Source: Teichococcus aestuarii (lineage in GTDB: Bacteria > Pseudomonadota > Alphaproteobacteria > Acetobacterales > Acetobacteraceae). Taken from it: a stretch of 64,000 nucleotides of DNA. The notes under the pieces are model-generated. The model ran no database searches. It was not told the DNA's origin and worked only from the letters and a program-made list of their open reading frames with translations. Both the position numbers and the translations under genes were made by a program. The DNA lies in the NCBI RefSeq assembly GCF_003116135.1, contig NZ_PDOA01000001.1, positions 310,001 through 374,000 of the forward strand, read 5' to 3'. Each line of letters begins with the position of its first letter. The first letter of the stretch is position 1. This document shows, in pieces, positions 1 to 8,922 of this stretch.

Positions 1-427
1 CGCCATCGCCCTGGCCACCGATCCGCGCTGGCTGGGGCCGGACGGGCGGGAGGCCCTGGCCGGCGCCATCGGCCTCGCCGGGCCTTACGACTTCCAGCCG
101 GACTCGCCGCTGCTGCGCGCCGCCTTCGCCGCCGCGCCGGGGGGGCGCGCCACGGCGGCCCCGGCCGCGGAGGCGGCGCTGCGCGGCGCCCCGCCGCTGC
201 TGCTGCTGCACGGGCTGGCGGACGACACGGTGAGCCCCGACCGCTCGCGCGAGCTGGCGGCGCGGCCGGGCGCGCGGGCGCGGCTGGTGCTCTATCCGGG
301 GCTCGGCCATGTCGGCATCGTCGGCGCGCTGGCGCGGCCGGTGCGCGGCCTGGGGCTGGCCGGCGCGCCGGTGCTCGAGGACGTGGCGGGCTTCCTGGCG
401 CCGCTCGGCGCCCGCCCGGCGGGCTGA
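1..427 (+). CDS. Alpha/beta hydrolase (esterase-like), 3' part only
   Basis: The gene enters from the left edge; its reading frame is open from position 2 to the TGA at 425-427, giving about 141 residues of the C-terminal half. Visible are IGLAGPYDF, the turn LLLHGLADDTVSP that normally carries the acid residue, and LYPGLGHVGI with the catalytic His. The serine elbow lies outside the window. This arrangement is typical of the carboxylesterase/BD-FAE group of alpha/beta hydrolases, which act on small esters in the cytoplasm. Substrate cannot be told. The next gene starts about 70 bases downstream on the same strand and may be independent. Confidence 0.75.
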   Translation, partial: AIALATDPRWLGPDGREALAGAIGLAGPYDFQPDSPLLRAAFAAAPGGRATAAPAAEAALRGAPPLLLLHGLADDTVSPDRSRELAARPGARARLVLYPGLGHVGIVGALARPVRGLGLAGAPVLEDVAGFLAPLGARPAG

Positions 428-495
428 TCGGGGCTGGACGAGAGCCCCCCCGCGCCACGATATAGGCCGCACTTCTAGGAACCGGGAAACGAGAC

Positions 496-1485
496 ATGCA
501 TCTGAACCGTCGGAACCTGATGGGTCTGGGCGCCGCCCTGGCCGCGCCCGCCCTGGTCCCCGGCCTGGCGCGTGCCCAGGGCAACTGGCCGAACCAGCCC
601 ATCCGCCTCGTGGTGCCGTTCTCCGCCGGCGGTCCGACCGACATCCCCGCCCGCCTCATTGCCGATGAGCTGTCCAAGCTGTTGCCGCAGCGCGTCATCG
701 TCGAGAACCGCACCGGCGCCGGCACGGTGGTGGGCGCCGACGCGGTGGCCAAGGCGCCGAAGGACGGCCACACCTTCCTCTACACCACCATCGCCCAGGC
801 GGCGATCCGCGCCATCTACCCGACGCTGCCCTTCGACCCGGTGAAGGATTTCACCCCCGTCGCGCTGGCCGGCACCATCCCGATGCTGATGATGGTGAAC
901 AAGGACGTGCCGGTGAACTCGCTGCAGGAGCTGATCGCGCTCCTCAAGAAGGACCCGGGCAAGTACGACTATGCCAGCACCGGCAACGGCGCGGCGCTGC
1001 ACCTGGCCAGCGAGCTGTTCCTGAAGCAGGCGGGCGGGCTGAAGGTGAACCATGTGCCCTACCGCGGCTCGGCGGCGGCGATGCCGGACCTGCTGAACGG
1101 CACCGTGACGATGATGCTCGACGTCGCCAACAGCGCGCTGCCCTTCGTGCAGCGCGGCGAGGTGAAGGGGCTGGCCATCTCCTCGGCGCAGCGCATCCCG
1201 CAGCTGCCCGACATGCCGACCTTCCAGGAAGCGGGCGTGCCCGGTTACGAGGCCTATACCTGGCACATGGTGCTGGCGCCCGCCGGCACGCCGGAGCCGG
1301 TCGTCACCCGCATGAACGCCCTCATCAACCAGGTGATGGCAATGGACACGGTGAAGGCGCGCCTGGCCGACCTGACCATGCAGACCCGCAGCGACACCAC
1401 GCCGGAGACGACCCGGAAGTGGCTGACCGACGAGATCGCCAAGTGGGAGCCGATCATCAAGGAAGCCGGCATCAAGGCCGACTGA
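496..1485 (+). CDS. Bug/TctC family tripartite tricarboxylate transporter substrate-binding protein
   Basis: This is a 329-residue periplasmic receptor, the usual length for the Bug (TctC-like) family. The N-terminus has RR at residues 5-6, a hydrophobic stretch to about 25 and ARAQ before the mature protein, so export by Sec or Tat is likely. Mature-protein family motifs are present: PIRLVVPFSAGGPTD, VIVENRTGAGTVVGAD, KDGHTFLY, and YASTGNGAALHLASELF. These proteins bind carboxylates or aromatic acids; the ligand is unknown. No TctA/TctB membrane genes are adjacent, which is common for the expanded Bug sets of Acetobacteraceae and Burkholderiales. Convergent with the next gene across a hairpin. 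Confidence 0.93.
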   Translation: MHLNRRNLMGLGAALAAPALVPGLARAQGNWPNQPIRLVVPFSAGGPTDIPARLIADELSKLLPQRVIVENRTGAGTVVGADAVAKAPKDGHTFLYTTIAQAAIRAIYPTLPFDPVKDFTPVALAGTIPMLMMVNKDVPVNSLQELIALLKKDPGKYDYASTGNGAALHLASELFLKQAGGLKVNHVPYRGSAAAMPDLLNGTVTMMLDVANSALPFVQRGEVKGLAISSAQRIPQLPDMPTFQEAGVPGYEAYTWHMVLAPAGTPEPVVTRMNALINQVMAMDTVKARLADLTMQTRSDTTPETTRKWLTDEIAKWEPIIKEAGIKAD

Positions 1486-1494
1486 CGAGAGGCT

Positions 1495-1522
1495 GCGCCG
1501 GGGCGGCAGGCCTCCCCGGCGC
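1495..1522. terminator. Hairpin between convergent genes
   Basis: A perfect 9-bp inverted repeat (GCGCCGGGG at 1495-1503 and CCCCGGCGC at 1514-1522) with a 10-nt loop fills the 39-bp gap between two convergent stop codons. There is no T-run, but the position suits a bidirectional terminator. Confidence 0.55.
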
Positions 1523-1524
1523 CC

Positions 1525-2784
1525 TCATCCCATCTCGCCGCGCGGCAGCGCCGCCGCGGCGCTGTCGGGGAACACGGCCTGCGCCTGCCCGGCCTGCCAT
1601 TGCGCCAGCACGGGCTGGGCGCGCAGGTTCTGCCCCGTCTCGTCGAAGGCCGCGCCCCAGCCGAAGGGCGCGTCGCGCTCCTCGATCGTGGTGGCGAGCA
1701 CGGCGGCGCGGATCCTCTCCTTGTCGGCCGAGCCGGCGCGGTGCAGCGCGTCGAGGAAGATGCGCGCCCCCGCATGGTTGGCGAGGCTGTGGCAGGAACG
1801 CGGGTCGTGCCCGTACTTGGCGCGGTAGGCCTCAGCGAGCTGCCGCGCATCGGCTCCCATGCGCCCGGTGGTGGCGTAGGGCGGGAAATCCACCACCATC
1901 ACCCCCTCGAAGCCCGAGCCCAGGCTGCGCGCCGTGTCCACCATGCTGTAGGCGCCGCCGCCGCCGATCACCATGCGCGGCCGCCAGCCGGCCTCCTTCA
2001 TGGCGCGGAACAGCAGCATGACATCGGCCTCGTGCCCGGTGTGCAGCAGGAGCTGCGCATCGGCGGCGCGCAGGCGCTGCACCAGCCCCGGCAGGTCCTG
2101 CCCGCCCGGCCCATAGGCGAAGCGCCCGAGCAGCGTGGCCTCGGCCGGCAGCCCGGCCTCCTGCGCGGCGGCGACGCTCTGCCCGTGCAGCGCGTCCTCG
2201 TGCAGGATGGCCAGGCGCAGGCCGGAGAGCGGCATCCGCCACAGCAGCGGCAGCAGCCAGCGCGTGGCGCGCAGCGACAGGGCGGCGAAATCCTGCCCGC
2301 GTGGGCAGCTGCGGAACAGGTAGCGGAAGCCGCGCGCGGTGATCGAATCGGCCACCGCGCCCAGCTCGAAGTAGGGAATGCCGGCCAGCTCCGCCACCTG
2401 CGAGGCGGCGAAGGAGAGCGGCGAGACGCCGCTGCCGAACACCGCCGCCACGCGCTCCGTGCCGGTCAGGCGGCGCACGGCCTCGGCGGCCTGGGGGGCG
2501 TCGCTGGCCTCCGCCTTCACCAGCCGCAGCGGCCGGCCGAACACGCCGCCCGCCTCGTTGCGCGCCTCCACCGCCAGCTCCAGCCCGCGGAAGCTCTCAT
2601 CGCCCAGCAGCGCCAGCGGGCCGGAGGCGGGGTAGAGCGCGCCGATGCGCAACTCCGGGCCGGCGGGGAGGGGGCCACGCGTCTGCGCCGCGGCACGGCC
2701 GATCACGGCAGGAGCGGCCAGCAACGCCAGCAGGGCACGGCGCGGGGCCGGCGCGGCCGGGGCGGGGCCGCCATGATGCATCAT
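1525..2784 (-). CDS. ABC transporter substrate-binding protein, Leu/Ile/Val receptor type
   Basis: Periplasmic binding protein of the Peripla_BP_6 (LivJ/UrtA-like) fold, about 419 residues. After an exporting segment (APRRALLALLAAPAVIG, then RAAAQ) come the family signatures LRIGALYPASGPLALLGDE near the start of the mature chain and EARNEAGGVFGRPLRLV. The ATG at 2784 (or 2781) begins just before the signal peptide; an upstream in-frame start would add 21 unlikely residues. No LivH/M/G/F genes are adjacent, so it is an orphan receptor or serves a distant transporter. Ligand could be an amino acid, amide or aromatic acid. Confidence 0.85.
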   Translation of the reverse strand: MMHHGGPAPAAPAPRRALLALLAAPAVIGRAAAQTRGPLPAGPELRIGALYPASGPLALLGDESFRGLELAVEARNEAGGVFGRPLRLVKAEASDAPQAAEAVRRLTGTERVAAVFGSGVSPLSFAASQVAELAGIPYFELGAVADSITARGFRYLFRSCPRGQDFAALSLRATRWLLPLLWRMPLSGLRLAILHEDALHGQSVAAAQEAGLPAEATLLGRFAYGPGGQDLPGLVQRLRAADAQLLLHTGHEADVMLLFRAMKEAGWRPRMVIGGGGAYSMVDTARSLGSGFEGVMVVDFPPYATTGRMGADARQLAEAYRAKYGHDPRSCHSLANHAGARIFLDALHRAGSADKERIRAAVLATTIEERDAPFGWGAAFDETGQNLRAQPVLAQWQAGQAQAVFPDSAAAALPRGEMG

Positions 2785-2873
2785 GTGACATGCTCGTGCT
2801 TGGCTTGACGGAACGCGGCGGTGCGTCGACCCTCCGGAGCCTGCCATACCGAAACGCGTAAGGAAACGACACC

Positions 2874-3881
2874 ATGGCGACTCTGCCCGCGGAGATGACC
2901 TATATCGACCATGGCGAGGGCGGCGGTCCCGAGGTGCTGGTGCCGGCGCGCGGCCCCGTGCCGCAGCCGAAGCCGGACGAGGTGCTGGTGCGCGTGATGG
3001 CGGTGGGCGTGAACCGGCCCGACGTGCAGCAGCGCAAGGGGCTGTATCCGCCGCCGCCCGGTGCCAGCCCCATCGCCGGGCTGGAGCTGGCCGGCGAGGT
3101 GGTGGCCGTGGGCGCCGAGGTGCGCCGCTACAAGGTGGGCGACCGGGTCTGCGCGCTGGCCAATGGCGGCGCCTATGCCGAGTACTGCACCGCGCCCGAG
3201 GCGCAGACGCTGCCCTGGCCGGCGGGCTTCGACGCGCTGCGCGCCGCCGCCCTGCCGGAGACCTATTTCACCGTCTGGGCCAACCTGTTCGGCCATGGCC
3301 GGCTGGCGGCGGGCGAGACGGTGCTGATCCATGGCGGCACCTCGGGCATCGGCGTCACCGCCATCCAGCTTGCCAAGGCGTTCGGCGCCCGGGTGCTGGC
3401 CACCGCCGGCAGCGCGGAGAAGTGCGCGGCGATGCTGAAGCTCGGCGCGGACGCCGCCATCAACTACAAGGAGCAGGATTTCACCGCCGAGGTGAAGCGG
3501 CTGACCGACGGGCGCGGCGTCGACGTGCTGCTCGACATGGTCGGCGCCGACTACTTCCAGCGCAACCTGCGCTGCATGGCCAAGGACGGGCGGCTGGTGA
3601 TCATCGCCTTCCTCAGCGGGCACGAGGCGGAGAAGGTCGATCTGCGCCCGATCATGGTGAAGCGCCTGACCGTGACGGGCAGCACCATGCGCCCGCGCAC
3701 CACCGCCGAGAAGGGCGAGATCGCCCGCGCGCTCGAGGAGAAGGTGTGGCCGCTGCTGGCCCGCGGCGAATGCGCGCCGGTGATCCATGCCACCTTCCCG
3801 CTGGCCAAGGCCGGCGAGGCCCACGCGCTGATGGAGAGCAGCGCGCATATCGGCAAGATCATGCTGACTGTCGCAGAGTAG
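2874..3881 (+). CDS. NAD(P)H:quinone oxidoreductase, zinc-independent MDR family (PIG3-like)
   Basis: A 335-residue medium-chain dehydrogenase/reductase of the quinone oxidoreductase branch. The N-terminal GroES-like part contains [20 protein letters not shown] and [15 protein letters not shown]. The Rossmann part carries [20 protein letters not shown] for NADP(H) binding. [13 protein letters not shown] and [13 protein letters not shown] are typical of PIG3/TP53I3-like enzymes, which reduce quinones with NADPH. No structural-zinc cysteine cluster is seen. It heads a plus-strand run; the next gene follows after 9 bases, suggesting cotranscription. Confidence 0.9.
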   Translation: MATLPAEMTYIDHGEGGGPEVLVPARGPVPQPKPDEVLVRVMAVGVNRPDVQQRKGLYPPPPGASPIAGLELAGEVVAVGAEVRRYKVGDRVCALANGGAYAEYCTAPEAQTLPWPAGFDALRAAALPETYFTVWANLFGHGRLAAGETVLIHGGTSGIGVTAIQLAKAFGARVLATAGSAEKCAAMLKLGADAAINYKEQDFTAEVKRLTDGRGVDVLLDMVGADYFQRNLRCMAKDGRLVIIAFLSGHEAEKVDLRPIMVKRLTVTGSTMRPRTTAEKGEIARALEEKVWPLLARGECAPVIHATFPLAKAGEAHALMESSAHIGKIMLTVAE

Positions 3882-3890
3882 CCCGCGCGT

Positions 3891-4754
3891 ATGCTCCGCC
3901 TCGCCGATCTGCGCCTACTCCTCATCGCGGTCACGCTGTTCGGCGGGGCCTGGCCCGTCACCAAGGCGGCTCTGGCGGACGCGACGCCGCTCTGGTTCGC
4001 CGTCTCGCGCACCCTGCTGGGGGCGCTGGTGGCGTTCCTGCTGCTGGCCGCCACGCGGCGTCTGCGCTGGCCCGCGCGGCAGGACTGGCCGGCGGTGCTG
4101 GCGGTGGGCTTCCTGCAGCTTGGCGGCTTCTTCGCGCTGTCGCACATGGCGGTGGCGCTGGTGCCGGCGGGGCGCACCGCGGTGCTGGCCAACGTCACCA
4201 TCTACTGGCTGGTGCCGATGTCGGTGCTGCTGCTGGGCGAGGCCGTCTCGGCGCAGCGCTGGGTGGCGGCGGGGCTGGGGCTCGCCGGGGTGGCGGCGCT
4301 GGCCGGCCCCTGGGCGGTGGACTGGAGCGACCCCGACATGCTGCTGGGCCACGGCATGCTGGTGCTGGCGGCGCTGCTCTGGTCCTGCGCCATCATCGCC
4401 ACGCGCCGCTTCCCGCCGCGCCAGACCATGCTGGAGAACCTGCCCTGGTGCTTCCTGCTGGGCGGCATGGTGCTGCTGCCGATGGCGCTGCTGCGCGAGC
4501 CGCAGGGCGGCATCGGCCCCGGCGCCTACTGGCACGCGGCGCTGATCGGCGGGATCGTGGCGCCGCTCGGCACCTGGGCGGTGATCGAGGCGGGCCGCCG
4601 GCTGCCGGGGGCGGTGGCGGCGGTGGGCTTCCTGCTGGCGCCGGCCATCGGCGTCGTCATCTCCACCCTCTGGCTGGGCGAGCCGGTGGGGTGGGACGTC
4701 ATCATCGGCGGCGGTCTGATCGCCGCCAGCGTCATCGTCGCCACGCGCGGCTGA
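3891..4754 (+). CDS. EamA/DMT-superfamily transporter
   Basis: A 287-residue membrane protein with about ten hydrophobic helices arranged as two EamA repeats (about residues 5-135 and 145-285). Motifs such as LFGGAWPVTKAALADATPLW in the first helix pair and PLGTWAVIEAGRRLPGAVAA in the second half are characteristic of drug/metabolite exporters in the inner membrane. The substrate is not predictable. It starts 9 bases after the quinone oxidoreductase and ends 12 bases before the esterase gene, so the three are probably one transcript. Confidence 0.88.
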   Translation: MLRLADLRLLLIAVTLFGGAWPVTKAALADATPLWFAVSRTLLGALVAFLLLAATRRLRWPARQDWPAVLAVGFLQLGGFFALSHMAVALVPAGRTAVLANVTIYWLVPMSVLLLGEAVSAQRWVAAGLGLAGVAALAGPWAVDWSDPDMLLGHGMLVLAALLWSCAIIATRRFPPRQTMLENLPWCFLLGGMVLLPMALLREPQGGIGPGAYWHAALIGGIVAPLGTWAVIEAGRRLPGAVAAVGFLLAPAIGVVISTLWLGEPVGWDVIIGGGLIAASVIVATRG

Positions 4755-4766
4755 GGGGGAGAGGCC

Positions 4767-5531
4767 ATGCGGCTGCGCGCGGTCGAGCTGGGCGAGGGTG
4801 CGCCGCTGGTGCTGCTGCACGGGCTGTTCGGCCAGGCGCAGAACTTCGCCAGCGTGCAGAAGATGCTGGCGGCGGACCGCCGCGTCGTCGCCCTCGACCT
4901 GCGCAACCACGGCCAGTCGCCGCACGATGCGGCGATGGACTACCCGGCGCTGGCGGAGGATGTGGCCGAGACCCTGGCGGCGCTCGGCACCGGCCCGGTG
5001 GACCTGCTCGGCCACTCGATGGGCGGCAAGGTGGCGATGACCCTCGCCCTGACCCGGCCGGAGGCGGTGGCGCGGCTGGTGGTGGCGGACATCGCGCCGG
5101 TGGCCTACCCGCCCGCCTTCCGCCCCTATGCCGAGGCGATGCTGGCGCTGGAACTGGCGCCCGGCCTGACGCGGCGGGCGGCGGATGCGGCGCTGGCTGA
5201 TGCGGTGCCCTCGGCCGGGGTGCGCGGCTTCCTGCTGCAGAACCTCGACCTCGGCGCGAAGCCGCCGCAATGGCGCATCGGGCTCGATGCCATCGCTGCC
5301 GCACTGCCCGCCATCGAGGCGGCGCCGCCGCTGCCGGAAGGTGCCCGCTTCGGGGGGCCGACGCTGGTGCTGGGCGGCGAGAACTCCGACTACATCCGCC
5401 CCGAGCACCGGCCGCTGTTCCGCGCGCTGTTCCCCGCCGCGCGCTTCGGCACGGTGAAGGGGGCGGGGCATTGGCTGCACGCCGAGAAGCCGGAAGGCTT
5501 CGTCGCGGCGCTGGGCGCCTTCCTGGGCTGA
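4767..5531 (+). CDS. Alpha/beta hydrolase, YbfF-like esterase
   Basis: A 254-residue cytoplasmic hydrolase. The oxyanion-side motif HGLFGQAQNF is at about residues 18-27, the nucleophile elbow GHSMGG places Ser84, and KGAGHWLHAEKPEGF near the C-terminus supplies the catalytic His. LDLRNHGQSPH is typical of the YbfF/ABHD11 group of thioester and small-ester hydrolases. Length matches the family. It is the third gene of the plus-strand run, 12 bases after the exporter gene. A physiological substrate cannot be named. Confidence 0.88.
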   Translation: MRLRAVELGEGAPLVLLHGLFGQAQNFASVQKMLAADRRVVALDLRNHGQSPHDAAMDYPALAEDVAETLAALGTGPVDLLGHSMGGKVAMTLALTRPEAVARLVVADIAPVAYPPAFRPYAEAMLALELAPGLTRRAADAALADAVPSAGVRGFLLQNLDLGAKPPQWRIGLDAIAAALPAIEAAPPLPEGARFGGPTLVLGGENSDYIRPEHRPLFRALFPAARFGTVKGAGHWLHAEKPEGFVAALGAFLG

Positions 5532-5693
5532 AGGCAGGGCCGGGGGCTGAAGGGCGGGGCCGGTTGACCCCGGCGGCCCGCTGGTGTTCCGTGGACGGAG
5601 ACCAACAAGAACCGTTCCAGGAAACGCGCAGGCCGCCCCCGCCAGCAGAGCGCCGATGACGCCAGGGCCGGCCCGCAGGATGAGGAAACGCCC

Positions 5694-6233
5694 TTGGCCC
5701 GCATTCCCTATGCCGACCCGAACGCGCCCGCCACGCGCCCGCTGGTGGAGCGCATCGTGCGCGAGCGGGGCAGCCTGCTGCACCTCTACGCCATGCTGCT
5801 GCACAGCGGCCCGGTGGCCGAGGGATGGCTGCGCTACCTCACCGCCATCCGCCATGAATGCACGCTGCCGGGCGCGCTGCGGGAGCTGGTGATCATGCGC
5901 ATCGCCCATCTCAACGGCGCGCCCTACGAGGCGGAGCAGCACGCGCCCATCGCCCTGAAGGAAGGCATGACCCAGGCGCAGCTCGACGCGCTGGCCGACT
6001 GGCAGGGCAGCGGGGCCTTCGACGACACGCAGCGCGCCGTGCTGGCCTACTGCGATTCGATGACCCGCGAGGTCCATGTGCCGGACGCGGTCTTCGCCGC
6101 GGTGCGCCAGCGGCTCGACGCGCGCGACCTGGTGGAGCTGACGGCCACGATCGGCGCCTACAACATGGTCTCGCGCTTCCTCGAGGCGATGGGCGTCGAT
6201 GCGCGCGACCCGCTGCCGGACATCACCGCGTGA
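5694..6233 (+). CDS. Carboxymuconolactone decarboxylase family protein (TTG start)
   Basis: A 179-residue protein of the CMD/AhpD-like fold. The core ALRELVIMRIAHLNGAPYEA followed by EQH shows the family helix pattern, but the CxxC pair of AhpD peroxidases is absent, so a peroxidase role is unlikely. It resembles the non-redox group often found beside dehydrogenases of aromatic or cyclic-acid catabolism. The start is TTG at 5694; GAGG lies at a suitable distance upstream, while the nearest ATG (5680) is out of frame. The gene ends in a 4-nt GTGA overlap with the following SDR, indicating translational coupling. Confidence 0.85.
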   Translation: MARIPYADPNAPATRPLVERIVRERGSLLHLYAMLLHSGPVAEGWLRYLTAIRHECTLPGALRELVIMRIAHLNGAPYEAEQHAPIALKEGMTQAQLDALADWQGSGAFDDTQRAVLAYCDSMTREVHVPDAVFAAVRQRLDARDLVELTATIGAYNMVSRFLEAMGVDARDPLPDITA

Positions 6234-7039
6234 GGGCGCTGGAGGGGCGCGTCGCCTTCGTCACCGGCTGCGGCTCGCAGGGGCCGGGCTGGGGCAATGG
6301 CAAGGCCATCGCCGTCACCTTCGCCCGCGCCGGCGCCCGCGTCTATGGCGTGGACCGCGACCCCGCGGCGGCGGCGGAGACGCAGCGCCTCGTCGGGGCC
6401 GAGGGCGGCGAGATGCTGGTGGGCACCGGCGACGTGACGGACCGCGCCACGGTGGAGGCTCTGGTCGCCGATTGCGTCGCCCGTCTCGGCCGGGTGGAGA
6501 TCCTGGTGAACAATGTCGGCCTCTCCCTGCCGGGCGACCCGGCGACCATGGAGGAGGCGGTCTGGGACAGCCAGATCGACGTCAACCTCAAGAGCGCCTT
6601 CCTCTGCGTCAAGGCGGTGCTGCCGCTGATGGAGGCGCAGGGCAGGGGCGCGGTGGTCTCGATCGCCTCCACGGCGGCCATCCGCTACACGGGCAAGCCG
6701 CAGGCGGGCTACGCGGCGGCCAAGGCGGGGCTGGTGCAGTTCAGCCGCGTGGTGGCGGTGGACTATGCGCGGCGCGGCGTGCGGCTCAACTGCGTGCTGC
6801 CGGGGCTGATGAACACGCCGCTCGTCGAGAAGCTCGCCGGCCAGTTCGCCAGCGGCGAGACGGGGCTGGACCGCGACGCCTTCTACGCCCGCCGCCACGC
6901 CCAGGTGCCGATGGGCCATATGGGCGAGGCCTGGGACGTGGCGGAGGCCGCGCTGTTCCTGGCCTCGGACGCGGCGAAATACATCACGGGGACGGAAATC
7001 CTGGTCGATGGCGGCCTCTGCGCCGCCGTGCGCGCGTGA
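6230..7039 (+). CDS. SDR family oxidoreductase (first of a tandem pair)
   Basis: A 269-residue classical short-chain dehydrogenase/reductase. The cofactor loop is the variant GCGSQGPGWGNGKAI at about residues 13-27, followed by NNVG and the active-site Ser and YAAAK. The C-terminus ITGTEILVDGG is the usual FabG-like ending. I chose the GTG at 6230, which overlaps the TGA of the previous gene and sits directly before the first beta strand (GRVAFVTG). It is a clear paralogue of the next gene, sharing GPGWGNGKA, the PGLM-TPLVE segment and AQVPMG. Likely an NAD(P)-dependent alcohol/keto dehydrogenase working with the CMD-like protein. Confidence 0.9.
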   Translation: MRALEGRVAFVTGCGSQGPGWGNGKAIAVTFARAGARVYGVDRDPAAAAETQRLVGAEGGEMLVGTGDVTDRATVEALVADCVARLGRVEILVNNVGLSLPGDPATMEEAVWDSQIDVNLKSAFLCVKAVLPLMEAQGRGAVVSIASTAAIRYTGKPQAGYAAAKAGLVQFSRVVAVDYARRGVRLNCVLPGLMNTPLVEKLAGQFASGETGLDRDAFYARRHAQVPMGHMGEAWDVAEAALFLASDAAKYITGTEILVDGGLCAAVRA

Positions 7040-7055
7040 GCGGGGGGCTTTGAGC

Positions 7056-7856
7056 ATGTTGCGGCTGGATGGAAAGGTGGCCTTCGTGACCGGCGCCGGC
7101 TCGGCAGGGCCGGGCTGGGGCAATGGCAAGGCCACGGCGGTGCTGATGGCGCGCCAGGGCGCCTGGGTCTTCGCGCTCGACAACCGTGCCGAGGCGGCGG
7201 AGGAGACGGTGGCCATCATCCGCGCCGAGGGCGGCGAGGCCACCGCGCATGTGGCCGACGTCACCGCCGCCGCACAGGTGGCCGAGGCGGTGGAGGCCTG
7301 CGTCACCGCCTATGGCGGCATCGACATCCTGGTGAACAATGTCGGCGGCTCCTTCCCCGGCGGTGCCGAGAGTCTTTCCGAAGAGGACTGGGAGCGGCAG
7401 ATCGACTTCAACCTGCGCAGCGCCTTCCTCTGCTGCAAGCACGCGCTGCCGCATCTGCGCGCCCGGGGGAAGGGGGCCATCGTCAACCTCTCCTCCATCG
7501 CCGCGCTGCGGATGAGCGCGGACCGGCCGCACATCGCCTACAGCGCCTCGAAATACGGCATCGTGGCGCTGACCAAGTCGGTCGCCATGGAGCAGGCGCG
7601 GCAGGGGGTGCGCTGCAACACGGTGGTGCCGGGGCTGATGCACACGCCGCTCGTCGAGCACCGGCTGGTGCGCCAGCTCGGCGCCAACGACGCGGCCCAG
7701 CTCATCGCGAAGCGCAACGCCCAGGTGCCGATGGGCCAGATGGGCGACGCCTGGGACATCGCCCATGCCGTGCTGTTCCTGGCCTCCGACGAGGCCAGGC
7801 ACATCACCGGCACGGAGCTCATCGTCGATGGGGGCATCTCCGCGGCGATGCCTTAG
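7056..7856 (+). CDS. SDR family oxidoreductase (second of a tandem pair)
   Basis: A 266-residue classical SDR. It starts at the ATG 7056, giving MLRLDGKVAFVTGAG; an upstream in-frame start would add 16 residues that overlap the previous gene. Cofactor loop GAGSAGPGWGNGKAT, NNVGGSFPGG, the active-site LSS and YSASK, and ITGTELIVDGG at the C-terminus are all present, so it should be active. It lies 16 bases after its paralogue and before a Bug receptor, suggesting a small catabolic unit for an imported carboxylate or hydroxy compound. Substrate unknown. Confidence 0.9.
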   Translation: MLRLDGKVAFVTGAGSAGPGWGNGKATAVLMARQGAWVFALDNRAEAAEETVAIIRAEGGEATAHVADVTAAAQVAEAVEACVTAYGGIDILVNNVGGSFPGGAESLSEEDWERQIDFNLRSAFLCCKHALPHLRARGKGAIVNLSSIAALRMSADRPHIAYSASKYGIVALTKSVAMEQARQGVRCNTVVPGLMHTPLVEHRLVRQLGANDAAQLIAKRNAQVPMGQMGDAWDIAHAVLFLASDEARHITGTELIVDGGISAAMP

Positions 7857-7911
7857 CCACCATAACAGCGCGACCGGCGGATAAGCCGGCGCACAGGGGG
7901 AGGAAAATGCG

Positions 7912-8922
7912 ATGACGGGATTCAACGGAAACGGTGCCGGCCGGCGCGGCGTGCTGGCGGGTGCAGCGGGCTTGGCGGCGGTGGCCTGGAGCGGCGCGCG
8001 GCCGGCCATCGCCCAGGGGAAGTTCCCCAGCCGGCCGATCAGCATCGTGGTGCCGATCCCGGCCGGGGGCGGCACCGATTACGCGGCGCGGCTGATCGCC
8101 GAGCCGATGGCGCAGATCCTCGGCCAGCCCGTGGTGGTGGAGAACCGCCCCGGCGGCAACGACGTGATCGGGCTGATGCATGTGGCCCGCTCGCAGCCGG
8201 ACGGGCACACGCTGCTGATGGGTTATTGCGGCACCATGGCCGGGCGCGCCGCCATCGGCGGCACGGGCAGCGTCAGCACCACCGAGGATTTCGTGCCGAT
8301 CGGGCAGGTCTCGGACACGCCGCAGCTCTTCGTGGTGCACCCTTCGGTGCCGGCGAAGACGCTGCCGGAGTTCATCGCCCACGCCAAGGCCAACCCGGGC
8401 AAGCTCAGCTATGCCTCGGCCGGCAACGGCTCCATGCACCACCTGGGCACCGAGCTGCTGAAGTCCCGCGCCGGAATCGACATGCTGCACGTGCCCTACC
8501 GCGGCACGGGGGAGACGATCAGCGACCTGATCGCCGGCCGCATCCAGTTCTACATGAACTCGCCGCCGCCCCTGGTGGCGCTGGTGCGAGACGGGCGGGT
8601 GCGGCCGCTCTGCGTCAGTTCCAACGGGCGGCATCCGGGCCTGCCGGAGATCCCCTCGCTGACCGAGGCGGGCGGCTTGCGCGATTTGCCGCTGAATGTC
8701 TGGTTCGCACTCTACGCGCCGAAGGCGGTGCCGGCCGAGGTGCGGGTGCAACTCTCAAAAGCCATGGAAACGGCGCTGGCCGAGGAGGGGCTGCGCCGCC
8801 GCGCCTTCGAGGCCGGCTCGCTGGTGCGCTTCGAGGGGCCGGAGGCGGTCTCGGCGCGGCTTGCGCGCGAGATCAGCGGGTGGAAGGAAATCGCCCGGGC
8901 GGCGAATATCCGGGCAGATTGA
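7912..8922 (+). CDS. Bug/TctC family substrate-binding protein
   Basis: A 336-residue periplasmic receptor with a twin-arginine-like start (RRGVLAGAAGLAAVAW) and a cleavage region near ARPAIAQ. Family motifs seen: PISIVVPIPAGGGTDYAARL, VVVENRPGGNDV, QPDGHTLLMGY and KLSYASAGNGSMHHLGTELL. Its 55-base gap to the second SDR and same orientation make it a candidate receptor for the substrate of the upstream enzymes, although membrane subunits are missing nearby. The gene ends directly at a dispersed hairpin element shared with another convergent pair in the window. Confidence 0.92.
   Translation: MTGFNGNGAGRRGVLAGAAGLAAVAWSGARPAIAQGKFPSRPISIVVPIPAGGGTDYAARLIAEPMAQILGQPVVVENRPGGNDVIGLMHVARSQPDGHTLLMGYCGTMAGRAAIGGTGSVSTTEDFVPIGQVSDTPQLFVVHPSVPAKTLPEFIAHAKANPGKLSYASAGNGSMHHLGTELLKSRAGIDMLHVPYRGTGETISDLIAGRIQFYMNSPPPLVALVRDGRVRPLCVSSNGRHPGLPEIPSLTEAGGLRDLPLNVWFALYAPKAVPAEVRVQLSKAMETALAEEGLRRRAFEAGSLVRFEGPEAVSARLAREISGWKEIARAANIRAD

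Noticed and set aside
3915-6077. 720-codon open frame on the minus strand
   Set aside because: It runs antisense to four well-supported plus-strand genes and its product is a His/Arg/Gln-rich low-complexity chain, a typical artefact of high-GC coding DNA.
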